A stretch of DNA of 64,000 nt. It comes from Liriodendron chinense. Taxonomy: Eukaryota > Streptophyta > Magnoliopsida > Magnoliales > Magnoliaceae. The translations under genes and the position numbers were made by a program. Numbering within the stretch: position 1 is the first letter of the stretch; each line of letters opens with the position of its first letter. This document shows positions 43,216 through 54,777 of this stretch, piece after piece. The stretch is taken from NCBI GenBank assembly GCA_003013855.2, contig ML058384.1:17742176-17806175 (forward strand), read 5' to 3'. A model generated the notes under the pieces. That model was not told where the DNA came from. It saw only the letters and a list, made by a program, of their open reading frames with translations, and searched no databases.

Positions 43216-46062
43216 ATGCCACATTGGGCTAGGACTAATAATAACCGACTTGTGAGGGACGGAGTAATTGTTGAAGGGATTGATAGAGAGCCACGTGCTA
43301 GGAGACATCTAGATTCTCCAATTTTATCTGAAAATATGGCTGCAAATCAACCTAACCCGGTCCGAAATCAAACTGAAACAGGGGAGAATGTGGTTGAGGA
43401 TGTTCCCCGACCAAGGACTTTACGTGATTTCTTGCAACCTGCAAGAACGAGCACTCCCTCATGCATAATTTTTCCACAGAATGCCGGGAATGTGGATTTG
43501 AAACCGGGAGTGATCAATCTCCTCCCTAAATTCCATGGTTTAGACAGTGAAAGTGCATATCAACACCTTAGGGAGTTTGATGAGGTAATCACCACCATGC
43601 ACTTTGCAAACGTAACGGAAGATGTGGTGAGACTTAAATTCTTCCCTTTCACCCTTAAAGATAAAGCTAAGGGTTGGCTTTATGCATTGAGGCCAAGATC
43701 AATTGGTGCATGGACTGATATGCACAGAGAATTTATTAAAAAATTCTTCCCTACTCACAAAACGAACATGCTTAAGCGCCTTATCATGAACTTTGCCCAA
43801 AAGGAAGATGAACCATTTTCCCAATGTTGGGAGAGGTTTAAGGACCTATTAAACACGTGTCCACATCATGGCTATGAAATTTGGCGGGTTATAAGTTTTT
43901 TCTATGAAGGACTGATCCCACCCATGCGCCAATTTGTAGAGATGATGTGTAATGGGGAGTTCATGAGTAAGGAAGCTGATGAACCATGGGATTATTTGGA
44001 AGAATTGGCTGAGAGTGCACAGTCTTGGGACACATCCAAACCAACAAGTTCCAAGACTAGCCAACAAAAGGAAAATGGAGGAATGTATGTCTTATCAGAA
44101 GAAGATAGCATAAGTGCACGGTTGGCTAGCCTTACAAGAAAGGTCGAAGCCATGGAATTAAGGAAAGGAGAAACAATCAACTCCATTGACGTTGAAACTG
44201 TTTGTGGAATTTGTGCTGGAAATCAACATGCTACACAAGATTGTCCCACAATTTCAGCAGTCCAAGGCATCTTACAAGAACAAACGAATGCCATAAACAG
44301 TTATCAACAGCAATATGGTGCTCCAAACTCAAACACGTTTAATCCTAATTGGAAGAACCATCCCAACTTCAGTTGGAGGAATGGGCCCAATGCAAATGCA
44401 AGCAACACTCCAAAAGTATCACTAGAAGAGATGTTGGGTGCATTCGTATCGGTCCAGCATGAGTATAACAAGACAAATTCTCAAAAAATAGATGGGTTCA
44501 TACAGGAGCAATTGAAATTCAATCAAAATACAACCCAAGCCATCAATGACTTGAAAACCTCAATGGCTAGGGTTGAATCTCACCTCAGTGCTAGGGAGAA
44601 AGGCACACTTCCTGCCCAACCTCTTCCTAACCCAAGAACCCAATTTGAGATACATGATGCAAGCTCATCTTCCCAACACATGGAGCATGTTCAAGCTATC
44701 ACCACTTTGCGAAGTGGGAAAATAATTGATAATTCTAATCCGGTGAAGGCCCCACAGCCTAATGATCCGGAAATTCCCAAAGAGGATGATAACATGAACA
44801 ATACTCCACAAGAAAAGGAACCGGAAAGGCAATACAAGTCGGTTGCCCCATTTCCCCAAAGGTTGATTTCACCCAAACCTTTGGATAAAAATCTAGAAAT
44901 TCTAGAGGTTTTCAAGCAAGTGAAGATCAACATCCCATTATTGGATGCCATTAAACAGATACCGTCATATGCTAAGTTTTTAAAAGACCTTTGCACGGTT
45001 AAAAGAAAAATACAGGTGCAAAAGAAGGCATTTTTGACAGAGAATGTGAGTGCCATTATCAACCACGGGATGCCCAAGAAATACAAAGATCCCGGTTGTC
45101 CTACCATATCATGTATGATTGGAGATCACCGGGTGAAACATGCTTTACTTGATTTAGGGGCAAGTGTGAACTTAATTCCCTATTCGGTCTATGAACAATT
45201 GGGTTTAGGTGAATTGAAACCCACCAAAACCACATTACAACTTGCTGACCGATCAATTCGTATTCCGAGAGGGGTAATTGAGGACGTCCTTGTCCAAGTT
45301 GATAAAGTTTACTACCCGGTGGACTTTATTGTTTTGGACACGCGACCCACGGTTAATATTGGCCCTCAAATTCCTGTCATACTTGGCCGCCCATTCCTAG
45401 CTACATCAAACGCCATCATAAATTGTAGGAGTGGGGTCATACAAATGTCTTTTGGCAATATGACGATTGAGTTGAATGCTTTCAATATTGACAACCAACA
45501 AGAGGATGAAGATGAGGAGGTCCACCAAATAAACATGATCGATTCTATTGTGGAGAATGAGTCCCTCTCACCTTTTTACTCCGATCCCTTAGACGAAGAA
45601 GTGATTCACTCCACTGATGAGAACGATGATATGATAAGGGATATGGTCACACTTTTCGAGTCGGTACCGGCATATGACGTTAGCCAAGAGAAGGATGTGG
45701 AAACAACAACTTGTAGTGCTGAGAAATCAATTCATATTTCCATACCTTTGTGGATCATGCATACCGAACTCCACCAACCCTGGGATGATCCTTACTTGCA
45801 ATATCATTGCCCAGGAAAATCTGATTGGAGACATATTTTTTCTGATAAATATGATGGTGTCTCCCCTGATACATGTGATGTGCACACTAAGGAACCCGCT
45901 GAAATCCCTTTTTGGGATTTTAAGTGGCTTATCTCGATCACCCACACACATGTACATTGCAAAGCAGGATATTGGATGACTTTACTGCGAAATCTCTTGA
46001 TCCATCTAATGATTCTGCTTGACTTTATGCTTTTGGATGAGTTGTTGGGATTAACCTCCTAG
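43216..46062 (+). CDS. gag: Gag-protease-tail polyprotein, element D, intact
   Basis: 948 codons, ATG 43216 (MPHWARTNNNRL) to TAG 46060-46062. Capsid domain about residues 90-270 (PGVINLLPKFHGLDS, FFPTHKTNMLKRLIMNF, CPHHGYEIWRVISFFYEGL). Zinc knuckle C330-C333-H338-C343. Linker about 390-560. Aspartic protease about 600-755 with the active-site motif DLGAS at Asp646 and ILGRPFLATSNA. The C-terminal tail, about 835-948, has HISIPLWIMHTE, WDDPYL from Trp856, CPGK, EPAEI and a hydrophobic end. Athila polyproteins normally continue with RT, RNase H and integrase; none is here. Likely product: virus-like-particle shell and its protease. The tail's function is unknown. Confidence 0.95.
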   Translation: MPHWARTNNNRLVRDGVIVEGIDREPRARRHLDSPILSENMAANQPNPVRNQTETGENVVEDVPRPRTLRDFLQPARTSTPSCIIFPQNAGNVDLKPGVINLLPKFHGLDSESAYQHLREFDEVITTMHFANVTEDVVRLKFFPFTLKDKAKGWLYALRPRSIGAWTDMHREFIKKFFPTHKTNMLKRLIMNFAQKEDEPFSQCWERFKDLLNTCPHHGYEIWRVISFFYEGLIPPMRQFVEMMCNGEFMSKEADEPWDYLEELAESAQSWDTSKPTSSKTSQQKENGGMYVLSEEDSISARLASLTRKVEAMELRKGETINSIDVETVCGICAGNQHATQDCPTISAVQGILQEQTNAINSYQQQYGAPNSNTFNPNWKNHPNFSWRNGPNANASNTPKVSLEEMLGAFVSVQHEYNKTNSQKIDGFIQEQLKFNQNTTQAINDLKTSMARVESHLSAREKGTLPAQPLPNPRTQFEIHDASSSSQHMEHVQAITTLRSGKIIDNSNPVKAPQPNDPEIPKEDDNMNNTPQEKEPERQYKSVAPFPQRLISPKPLDKNLEILEVFKQVKINIPLLDAIKQIPSYAKFLKDLCTVKRKIQVQKKAFLTENVSAIINHGMPKKYKDPGCPTISCMIGDHRVKHALLDLGASVNLIPYSVYEQLGLGELKPTKTTLQLADRSIRIPRGVIEDVLVQVDKVYYPVDFIVLDTRPTVNIGPQIPVILGRPFLATSNAIINCRSGVIQMSFGNMTIELNAFNIDNQQEDEDEEVHQINMIDSIVENESLSPFYSDPLDEEVIHSTDENDDMIRDMVTLFESVPAYDVSQEKDVETTTCSAEKSIHISIPLWIMHTELHQPWDDPYLQYHCPGKSDWRHIFSDKYDGVSPDTCDVHTKEPAEIPFWDFKWLISITHTHVHCKAGYWMTLLRNLLIHLMILLDFMLLDELLGLTS

Positions 46063-47237
46063 TCTGACGGAGGATAATTTGTTAGAATGCTTTCCCATTA
46101 GGATTTGCTTTGACAGTTCATTTAGTTGTGAAGTAATCTATATCCAAAAGCTAATCTTGACATGAACTGTATGCTTCAGGTGATATCTCTCTTTCTCACT
46201 CTCCTTTATTTTATGTCATTGCTCTCATGTCATACATATTGCATATATCATTACATTGAGGACAATGCAAAGTTTTGGTTGGGGGGTGAGAGATTCCTCT
46301 GATGAATCTGCTAGCTTTTGTGACATGTCGAGCAAAGATGTTATGACATGTCGAGCAAAGATGTGGAAATTTTTCGATTTTTCTGAAATTCGAAACTCTG
46401 TTGGAAGACTTTGATTCTATACATTCGAGATAGCATGGATATAAGAAGAGGAGAGATGAAGCAAGGGATGTTGCAAGCTTTGAATTTCTCTTAATATAAT
46501 GATTTTATATGTGAATTCACCTATTTTTATGATTGATAGAAAATTTGAACACCTTTTGCACCTAGTTCACATTACACGATTTTCATGATTTGAAAGGTTT
46601 ATGTAATTTGTGGATTAGCTAGATTGTGATTTAAAGGTGCTGAGAAACCAAGCCGGGGTATTTTGTCCATCCTTGTCCATGGGAAAATAACGGAAGATAT
46701 GGATTTCTAAAAAAAATCCTATCTAATTTAAAAGAAAAAGGAATGAAAGGATGAAATCGGGAAGGAAAGAAAAATGGTGGAAATTCCGATTAGGGCTACC
46801 TACTACCAACCGGGGGATGGTCTACCCGTAACCAAAGCCGGAAATGGGACGTAGTGTGAAAGTCGTCGGAAGGACGGTAAGGCAAATTCCTGTCATAGGC
46901 TTGTTGTTGCTCTATACACCTCGAGATCTATAGTTTAGTTGATCTATGAAGAAGATAATCCCAGAAACTCATGAGATGAGCCTGCACTATGCACACTAGG
47001 TTGAATTTGTTCAAATTCTTCTATTGATCAGTCAATCAGCGGGAATTTCATATAAACACTTGTTATGTTCTGAGGGTTTAAGGTTTCAACCTCTTTCACT
47101 GAATTTCTCTGATTTTTACGCTTATGTGTCTTGGAATGTATAGAAGAATAGCTTTCAGAGGAGGGTTGGGTTTTGGAAAATGAAACTACTTTCACGCATG
47201 TTTTGCTCGGGACTAGCAAAATGCTGGTTGGGGGGTG
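46063..47237 (+). other. 3' noncoding region of element D
   Basis: Begins right after the stop with TCTGACGGAGG, homologous to sequence after the integrase stop in A. Internal polypurine-like tract about 46276-46288, terminal tract 47225-47237 (TGGTTGGGGGGTG). The small ORF of E and F is cut after about 12 codons here. Confidence 0.85.
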
Positions 47238-48706
47238 TGTTGAGCTCATAATTGTGCATATTCTAACCCCAATTCATCACTCATTATGCATGATATACAT
47301 GTTTAGAGGACCAACTTAACACATGATTTGTGATTATAGGAACAAGATGGAGAGTTCACCATTTGAAGGCTAAATGAGGCTTCTTACAAGTGTTAAAGAC
47401 CATTAGATGAAGTATGAAGAAGGATTAAAGAAAGACAAGCAAGGAGAGAAGAGAAAAGAAGGAAGAAAGAAAGAAAGAATGAAGAAAGAATAGCCAGACC
47501 GGTCAGCTGACCGGTCGGCCACTCAACTACCTGCCAAGAGAAAGCTTAGAATGGGTTTCAATGCAAGCCCGACCGGTCAAGACCGGTCGGCCACAACACA
47601 GATTGCAATGGACAGCCAGTCCGACCGGTCATGACCGGTCGGCTGTTCCTGCTGGATTGAGAATTCATAGGCTCGACCGGTCATGACCGGTCGGGCATAG
47701 CTGCTGGAAGGCTACAACGTGGAGATTGCTGAGGAGAAGGATTCTACTTCAGATCTTTAGTTTTCTCTCCGTTTTTGTAGTTTTTCATGTTTTTAGAGGC
47801 TTTTAGTTCAAGGATGTTAGAGATGAACTAAACCCTCTTAGCTAGGGCTAAGAGGGGAAGCCCTTGATTCATTTTTGATGGATTAATACAACCTAGGTTT
47901 CCTTTTATACTTTAATGAACGAATTTTAGTTCAATTTGAGTTTGATTCAAGTACTATGTTGGCTTTTACTTTGATCTCTTGATGACTCCGGGCTCATGTG
48001 ATTCTTAGTGAGCTTAGCATAGTATCTTAGCTTTTGTGCATTGTTTATGCTTGTGTAATGCATTGATCTACCATCGACTCCGGGCATGGTAGACGCTTTG
48101 ATTGCCTTGTATGCAATGGCCTGATCTTCATGTGGGAACTCATGTAACTAAAGTTCTTATCTTTTGTGTATGATCTGGAATTACTGTTTATTGATTGATT
48201 TTGATTTAAATAGAGTTCAAATCATGAGTCGTAATCAGGTCTAGTGACAGGACTTGGTGTAGGCTATGGTTATGAATCTATACTAGATTGGAAAGAGGCT
48301 TGGCCTATACAATTGAGTGTGCCCAAGACCTGAGCGTAGTTGTGTGAATCAAATCAGTTATTAAGCACTTGTTCCAGATAATTGTGATTGAATTGCTCTA
48401 TATTCCAATCGGATAGAGAAGGAATTCGGTTCCGATTGAGTTATGAGAAACCTAGTTGTGTTAATGCATTGAAACGTATCAAGGGTGGATCCTTGGCGCT
48501 CTAGTGACTTTTTAGATTGAATTTACCTTACTCATTCACTGTTTAAACCTAATTTCCTATTTTTCAGCTTTAGTTCTTAATATAGTCTTAATTACTAGTT
48601 GTTTTAGTTAAAATCTGAGAATACCCATACACAAATCTCTGTGGGAACGATACTCGGTCTTTCCGAATTATTACTACTTCGCAACCCTACACTTGGGGAG
48701 TGAACA
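47238..48706 (+). repeat. 3' LTR of element D
   Basis: 1469 bp, four differences from the 5' LTR by eye (near 41191/47308, 41756/47873, 41791/47908 and 42510/48627). Followed by TSD ACGGC. Confidence 0.96.
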
Positions 48707-48711
48707 ACGGC

Positions 48712-49091
48712 AAGCAAGATATATACGTTTTCAAAAGAAGATGGGAATGGACCCATGAAATCGAGCCCCAACAATAAAAAATTTCGATTATTAAGATGGG
48801 ATTGAGTGGCATCATATTTCTACGGGAGATTCCTCCCAATTTCTGACAAGGCTCACATGTTTTGCAAAACTCATGTGTGTCCTTGAACATAGTGGGCCAA
48901 TAAAACCCACATTACAGAATTTTGGCTGTGGTCTTCTTGGCTGAAAAGTGGCCACCACATGCCTAAGAAATGCAAAAGGAGATGATACTTTGTTGTTCAT
49001 TATCTGGCACACATCTCCTTATGCTTTGATCGGGACAATACTTGAATAAGTATGGGTAGTCCCATAGGAATTTTCGCACCTCAATGAAAAA
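48712..49091 (-). pseudogene. Athila integrase N-terminal part and linker, element E
   Basis: Reads MFKDTHEFCKTCEPCQKLGG from 48890, with the upstream zinc-finger histidines and the RNaseH linker (CGGHFSAKKT, CPDQ, LWDD) in other frames up to 49091. The second half shifts frame near GIDFMGP. Element D lies on its left and the solo LTR on its right. Confidence 0.85.
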
Positions 49092-49096
49092 CTTAT

Positions 49097-50663
49097 TGTT
49101 CGCTTCCCCAAGTGTAGGGTTGCGATGTAGTAATAAACTCGGTAAGACCGAGGTCGATCCACAGGGACTATGAAGGATCTCACAAATTCATCCACAAATG
49201 TCTATTGAAGTCTACTAATCCGATTGATGTATGAAGTTGATATGAGTAATAAAAACTGAATTAAATCGAGAGTAATTAATTATAAGAGAGTACTAGGGTT
49301 TCAAGGATCCACTTGTAGCAATCCTTGATGTTCAATCCGCTGTGGTTTCTTATTCTCTCAACTAGAATCGACATTCCTGTCCGTCCAGTCGAATGATAAA
49401 ACTGTTAAACCAACAGTCTGTAATATGTAAGTTTTATGCATAAGATTCACTCAGTCTAGGCTGAGCTGAGCATGCTCAATTGCATAGGTCATTCCCCTTT
49501 CCTATAGGTCCAGTTCTCAATCATAACCATCCCCAAGTCCTCTCACAAGACAAAGATAGATTAGGATCTGAACTCGATTCAAATCACCAGCAGAGTCCTT
49601 ACATATTCCAGAAAATCAACTAAAATAGAACTTTGGCCTGAAGTCCCTTTATGAAGAGCTTAGTACTAGAGCGCACTCCGATTCCTCGGATCATACAGGT
49701 CTATACCGTTGCAAACAAATTAAGAAGATAAGTAATTCATCCAAACATCCATGAGTCATCACAAGACTAAGAAAAATTACTTAAAAACTTGTATAAACTT
49801 CAAACCTTAGTTCATAATCATAAATTCCAAACTAAAACCACTTAACTACGAATTAAAACATCTTGGATTCACTACAAGCTTCACCTCTTAGCCCTAGCTA
49901 AGAGGTTTAGCTGCTCATGATCCAAGGAAACATGAAACAACTACAAAAAGCATGAAAACAGCAAAGCAAACCAAAAGGAGTTGTAAAACTCCAATCTTCA
50001 CTTCCACAGCCTCCAACCTCACTTGAGCCCTTCTAGGATGCCCTAGGAACGATCCCTAGGTGTCCTCTTATAGTCTGGAGGCTCCACAACGTCGGAAGAA
50101 TCAGAAATTTGCGTAACACTTACGCAGCGCAGAGAATTTTGGGAAGAAATTACAAAGTTCTAACTCAGTACACATGGCCGACCGGTCAAGACCGGTCGGC
50201 CTCAAGTGAAAACATTCCAGCAAGCATCTCCGACCGGTCATGACCGGTTGGACCTATTCCTCCTTGGTCCAGCAAGCATGTCCGACCGGTCATGACCGGT
50301 CGGACGCCTTTAGCATTTTTCCAGCAACAATGACCGACCGGTCATGACCGGTCGGTCCTCTTCAGTAGTGCCCACATACATGGCTGACCGGTCACGACCG
50401 GTCAGCTTAATTTTCTTCTTATTTTCTTCCTTTGTTTCATCTGCTTTCTTCTCTTCTTTAGTTCTTTCTTTCTTTTCTTCTTTGGTCCTCAAACATTCTT
50501 CATCAGAATGATCCCGAGTGAGCTCTTTATGTCTTCAATTGAGTAGAGTCTACCCTCAATCCTGTAGTCACAAAACATGCATTGAATTAGCTTACAAACC
50601 ATATAAACCTTGCACAATGAGTGATGAATTGGGGTTAGAATATACACAATTAAGAGCTCAACA
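49097..50663 (-). mobile_element. solo Athila LTR inside element E
   Basis: 1567 bp, TGTTCGC...CTCAACA with TSD CTTAT (49092-49096, 50664-50668). No internal sequence, so it arose by recombination between the two LTRs of a complete insertion. Closest in the window to the 3' LTR of A. ACCGGTC array 50175-50405 (five near-complete palindromes), TATA (minus) 50065-50072, hairpin 49884-49905. Confidence 0.93.
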
Positions 50664-50668
50664 CTTAT

Positions 50669-52297
50669 CCTTATCTTGCTTTTTCCAATGTGTAGGAATT
50701 GTACCTGTAGCAAGATAGTTATCAATGTCCGCATACCATGGCAATTGAGAAACAACAAAAAGTTGTTCATCAGGGAACATGTAATTGATCGCAGTCGTTT
50801 CAGGGGAATCGGTGAGAACAAGTCGACAGAGATGGTCAGCCACTACATTTTCTACACCTTTCTTATCACGTATCTCTATGTCAAATTCCTAGAGTAGAAG
50901 GATCCATCTTAACAACGGTGGTTTAGCATCCTTCTTAGAGAGAAGGTACTTAAGCGCGGCATGGTCAGTGAATATGATGATCTTGGATCCAATCAAGTAG
51001 GACCTAAACTTTTTCAAAGCAAAAACTACAGCTAAAAGTTCTTTTTCTGTAGTACTGTAGTTTGCTTGGGCTGAGTTTAAGGTTCTACTTGCATAGTAGA
51101 TAACACATGGCTTCTTCTCTTTTCTTTGGCTTAGCACGGCCCCGATAGCATAGTCGCTTGCATCGTTATGAACCTTCTATAAAATCCTGCATGTCCCAAA
51201 AAGGACCTCACATCTCGTATGCTCTTGGGTGGTGGAAGGTTAGAGATAAGATCAATTTTCTCTTTGTCCACCTCAATTCCATTTTGTGAAACGATGTGAC
51301 CAAGTACAATTCCCTTTTGAACCATGAAGTGACATTTCACCCAATTCAACACAAGGTTCTTCTCTTCACATCTTTTCAACACAGATTTCAAGTGCACAAG
51401 GCACTCATCAAAGCTATAACCAAATACTGAGAAATCATCCATGAAGACTTCAAGAATTGTCCCCACCATATCAGAAAAGATACTCATCATATAATGCTGA
51501 AAGGTGGCAGGGGCATTACATAGTCCAAACGGCATCCGTCAATAGGCTAAAGTGCCGAATGGACATGTGAATGTAGTCTTTTCTTGATCTTCACAGGCAA
51601 TCTCTATTTGATTGTACCCTGAATAGCTATCAAGGAAGCAAAAATGGAAATGACCCACTGACCTTTCTAAAATTTGATCAACAAACGGTAGGGGGAAGTG
51701 GTCTTTCCTCGTGAAAGTGTTTAGCTTCTTGTAGTCAATGCACATTCTCCAACCGGTAGTGACTCTAGTTGGTACGAGTTCATTATTGGCATTGGCTATG
51801 ATGGTGATTCCGGATTTCTTAGGCACCACTTGAGTTGAGCTCACCTATTGACTATCGGATATTGTGTAAATAATACCCACATCTAATAGTTTCACCACTT
51901 CGGCCTTAACCACATCCTTAATGTTTGGATTGAGTCGTCATTGTGGTTGCCTAGATGTCTTCGCATTCTCCTCAAGGTGTATGCGATGAGTACAAATCAG
52001 TGGGTCTATGCCTTTGAGATCCGCAAGCGACCACCCAATGACACTCTTATGCTCTATTAGAGTGGCAATTAGCCTACTCTCTTGTTCCTCATCCAAGTGG
52101 GAAGAAATCACCACCGGATATGTCTCATCTCGACCTAAATAGACATATTTCAGCTAACTTGGTAATGATTTTAGGTCGAGTGTTGGTGCCTTGATATTAG
52201 ATGGGAGGGGCTTGTTCTTGTTTACGGGTAAAGGCTCAAATAGGGCCCTCCATCTTTTGTTATCAAGCACCGGCATCACATCTAAAATGGCATCCAT
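50669..52297 (-). pseudogene. pol: Athila reverse transcriptase - RNase H, element E
   Basis: RT: STQVVPKKSG, WRMCIDYKKLN, MPFGLCNAPATFQ (51535), FMDDFSVFG (about 51440). A deletion of about 170 bp at 51165 joins FYRRFI to CDASDYAI, removing the connection region and the start of RNase H. RNase H then reads YYASRTLNSAQANY, FTDHAALKYLL, VADHLCRL to the solo LTR. Several stops, e.g. after FGTLAY at 51539. The 52297-51845 part (linker to RT) is decayed. Confidence 0.88.
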
Positions 52298-53002
52298 CTA
52301 TCGTATTGTGTCATCGTTTATCTCATGAGAGTGGGCCACACATGCCTCCAAAGGGTCGGAATATAATGTTGAGGGGAAAGTTTCCTCCACGAATGATTCA
52401 ATCAAGTTTATCTCATGGATCTCCTCATCAACTTCCTGTCGTTGGTTGCATAAATCAAATATATTTAGCTCAAGAGTCATATTTCGAAAGGACATTTGTA
52501 CAAGCCCGCTTCTACAATTGATAATCGCATTGGAAGTAGCTAGAAAAGGGCGGCCAAGTATGACCGGAATTTGAGCACCGGTACCTATCGCGGGATGTGT
52601 ATCCAAGACAATAAAGTCTACTGGGTAGTAGAATTTATTAGCTTGGACTAAAACATCCTCAATCACTCCTCTCGGTATACGAATGGATCTATTAGCAAGT
52701 TGGAGTGTGGTTTTGGTGGGTTTTAATTCACCTAACCCAAGTTGTTCGTAAACCGAGTATGGAATGATGTTCACACTTGGCCCCAAATAGAGTAAGGCTT
52801 GTTTAATTCGGTAGTCTCCTATGATGCATGACATGGTTGGACTACCCGGATCCTTGTATTTTTGGGGCACCTCTTGTTTGATAATAGTGATCAAATTCTC
52901 AGTCAAGGGTACTTTGTTGTGAACATTGTGTTTCCTTTTGACTGTGCACAATTCCTTTAAAATTTTGGCATAGGACGGTATTTGCTTTATGGCATCCAAC
53001 AA
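52298..53002 (-). pseudogene. Athila protease, element E, active site mutated
   Basis: Open for 234 codons: LLDAIKQIPSYAK, VYEQLGLGELKPTKTT, VILGRPFLATSNAIINCR. The active-site motif reads YLGPS where A, C, D and F have DLGAS, so the catalytic aspartate is lost. An uninterrupted frame with a dead active site suggests chance survival. Confidence 0.88.
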
Positions 53003-54777
53003 CGGGATGTTGATCTTTACCTACTTGAAAACCTCTAAAATTTTCAGGTTTTTGTCTAAAAGTATGGGTGAAATCAACCTTTGGGGAAATGGGGCAACCG
53101 GCTTGTATTGCCTTTTCAGATCTTGTGGAGTGTTGTTTGAGTTATCATCCTCTTTGGAATTTTTCGGATCCTTAGGCTTTGGGCCTTCACCGGATTAGAT
53201 TTGTCAACTATTTTCCCACTTCTCAAAGTGGTGATAGCTTGAACATGCTCCGTATGTTGGGAGGATGAGCTTGCGTCTTATATCTCAAATTGGGTTCTTG
53301 GGTTAGGAAGAGGTTGGGCAAGAAGTGTGCCTTTCTCCCTAACACTGAGGTGAGATTCAACTCTAGCCATTGAAGTTTTCAAGTCGTTAATGGCTTGAGT
53401 TGAACTTTTATTAAATTTCAATTGCTCTTGCGTGAACCTATCTATTTTCAGAGAATTAGTCTTGTTATACTCAGCTTGAACCGATACGAATGCACTTAAC
53501 ATCTCCTCTAGCGTAGCTTTTGGTGTAATGACTAGGGATGGACCTAGTTAAGGTTGAGCTTGAGGGGATATTGTTTGCATTCGCAGTGGGTCCATTCCTC
53601 CAACTGAAGTTAGGATGGTTCTTCCAACTAGAATTAAACGTGTTTGAGTTTAGAGCACCAAATTGTCGTTGATAATTGTTTATGGCATTTGATTGTTCTT
53701 GTAAGATGTCTTGAATTGTTGAAATTGTGGGACAATCTTGTGTTGTATGTTGATTTCCGGCACAAATTTCACAAACAGTTTCAACGTCCTTAGAGTTGAT
53801 CGTCTCTCCCTTCCTTTATTCCATGGCCTCGACTTTTCTTGTGAGGCTAGCCACACGTGCACTTATGCTATCCTCTTCTGATAGGACATAAATTCCTCCT
53901 TTTTCCTTTTGTTGGCCAGTCTTGGAATTTGTTGGTTTAGATGTATCCCAAGACTGTGCATTCTTAGGTAATTCCTCCAAATAGTCCCATGCTTCATCAG
54001 CTTCCTTATTCATGAACTCCCCATTACACATCATCTCTACAAATTGGCGCATGGGTGAAGTCAGTCCTTCATAGAAAAAGCTTATAACCCGCCAAATTTC
54101 ATAGCCATGATGTGGGCATGCATTTAATAAGTCCTTGAACCTCTCCCAACATTGGAAGAAAGTCTTATCTTCTTTTTGGGCAAAGTTCATGATAAGGCGC
54201 CTCGACATGTTCGTTTTGTGAGTAGGGAAGAATTTTTTTATGAATTCCCTATACATATCAGTCCATGCACCAATTGATCTTGGCCTTAACGCATGAAGCC
54301 AACTTTTAGCTTCATCTTTAAGAGTAAAAGGAAATAATTTAAGCTTAACCACATCATCAGTTACATTTGCAATGTGCATGGTGGTTATTACTTCATCAAA
54401 TTCCTTAAGGTGTTGATAAGTAGTTTCACTGTCTAATCCATGGAATCTCGGGAGGAGTTGGATCACTCCCGGTTTCAAATCTACATTCCCTGCATTTTGT
54501 GAAAAAACTATGCATGAGGGAGTGCTCGCTCTTGCTGGTTGTAAGTAATCACATAATGTTCTTGGTCGGGGAACATTCTCAACCACATTCTCTCCCATTT
54601 CGGTTTGATTTTGGCGCAGATTTTGATTGGCCATCGAATTAAGTTGATTTACGCCATACCTTCAGATAGAATTGGAGAATTTAGATGTCTCTTAGCACGT
54701 GGTTCTCTTTCAATTCCTTCTACTATTCCCCCTTCACTAATGAGTCGGTTATTAGAATCCCGAGCCCAATGTGGCAT
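53003..54777 (-). pseudogene. gag: Athila gag, element E
   Basis: ATG 54777 (MPHWAR). Open from 54634 to 53816: PRTLCDYLQPARAS, PGVIQLLPRFHGLDS, FFPTHKTNMSRRLIMNF, ending at TAA 53816-53818 after EAME. The zinc-knuckle region lies in another frame (CHxxQDC decayed, near 53745). The linker 53502-53278 is open. Close in sequence to D's gag over the whole length, so D and E belong to one gag family. Confidence 0.88.

Larger units (their letters stand above)
41121..48706 (+). mobile_element. young non-autonomous Athila element D (intact gag-protease-tail)
   Basis: 7586 bp with perfect TSD ACGGC (41116-41120, 48707-48711). LTRs of equal length (1469 bp), 41121-42589 and 47238-48706, differ at four positions by eye. 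Exact tRNA-Asp-type primer site, a single intact 948-codon frame, 3' noncoding region with two polypurine tracts. No RT, RNase H or integrase sequence. LTR ends match those of A and E, so their enzymes could in principle act on it. Confidence 0.96.
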
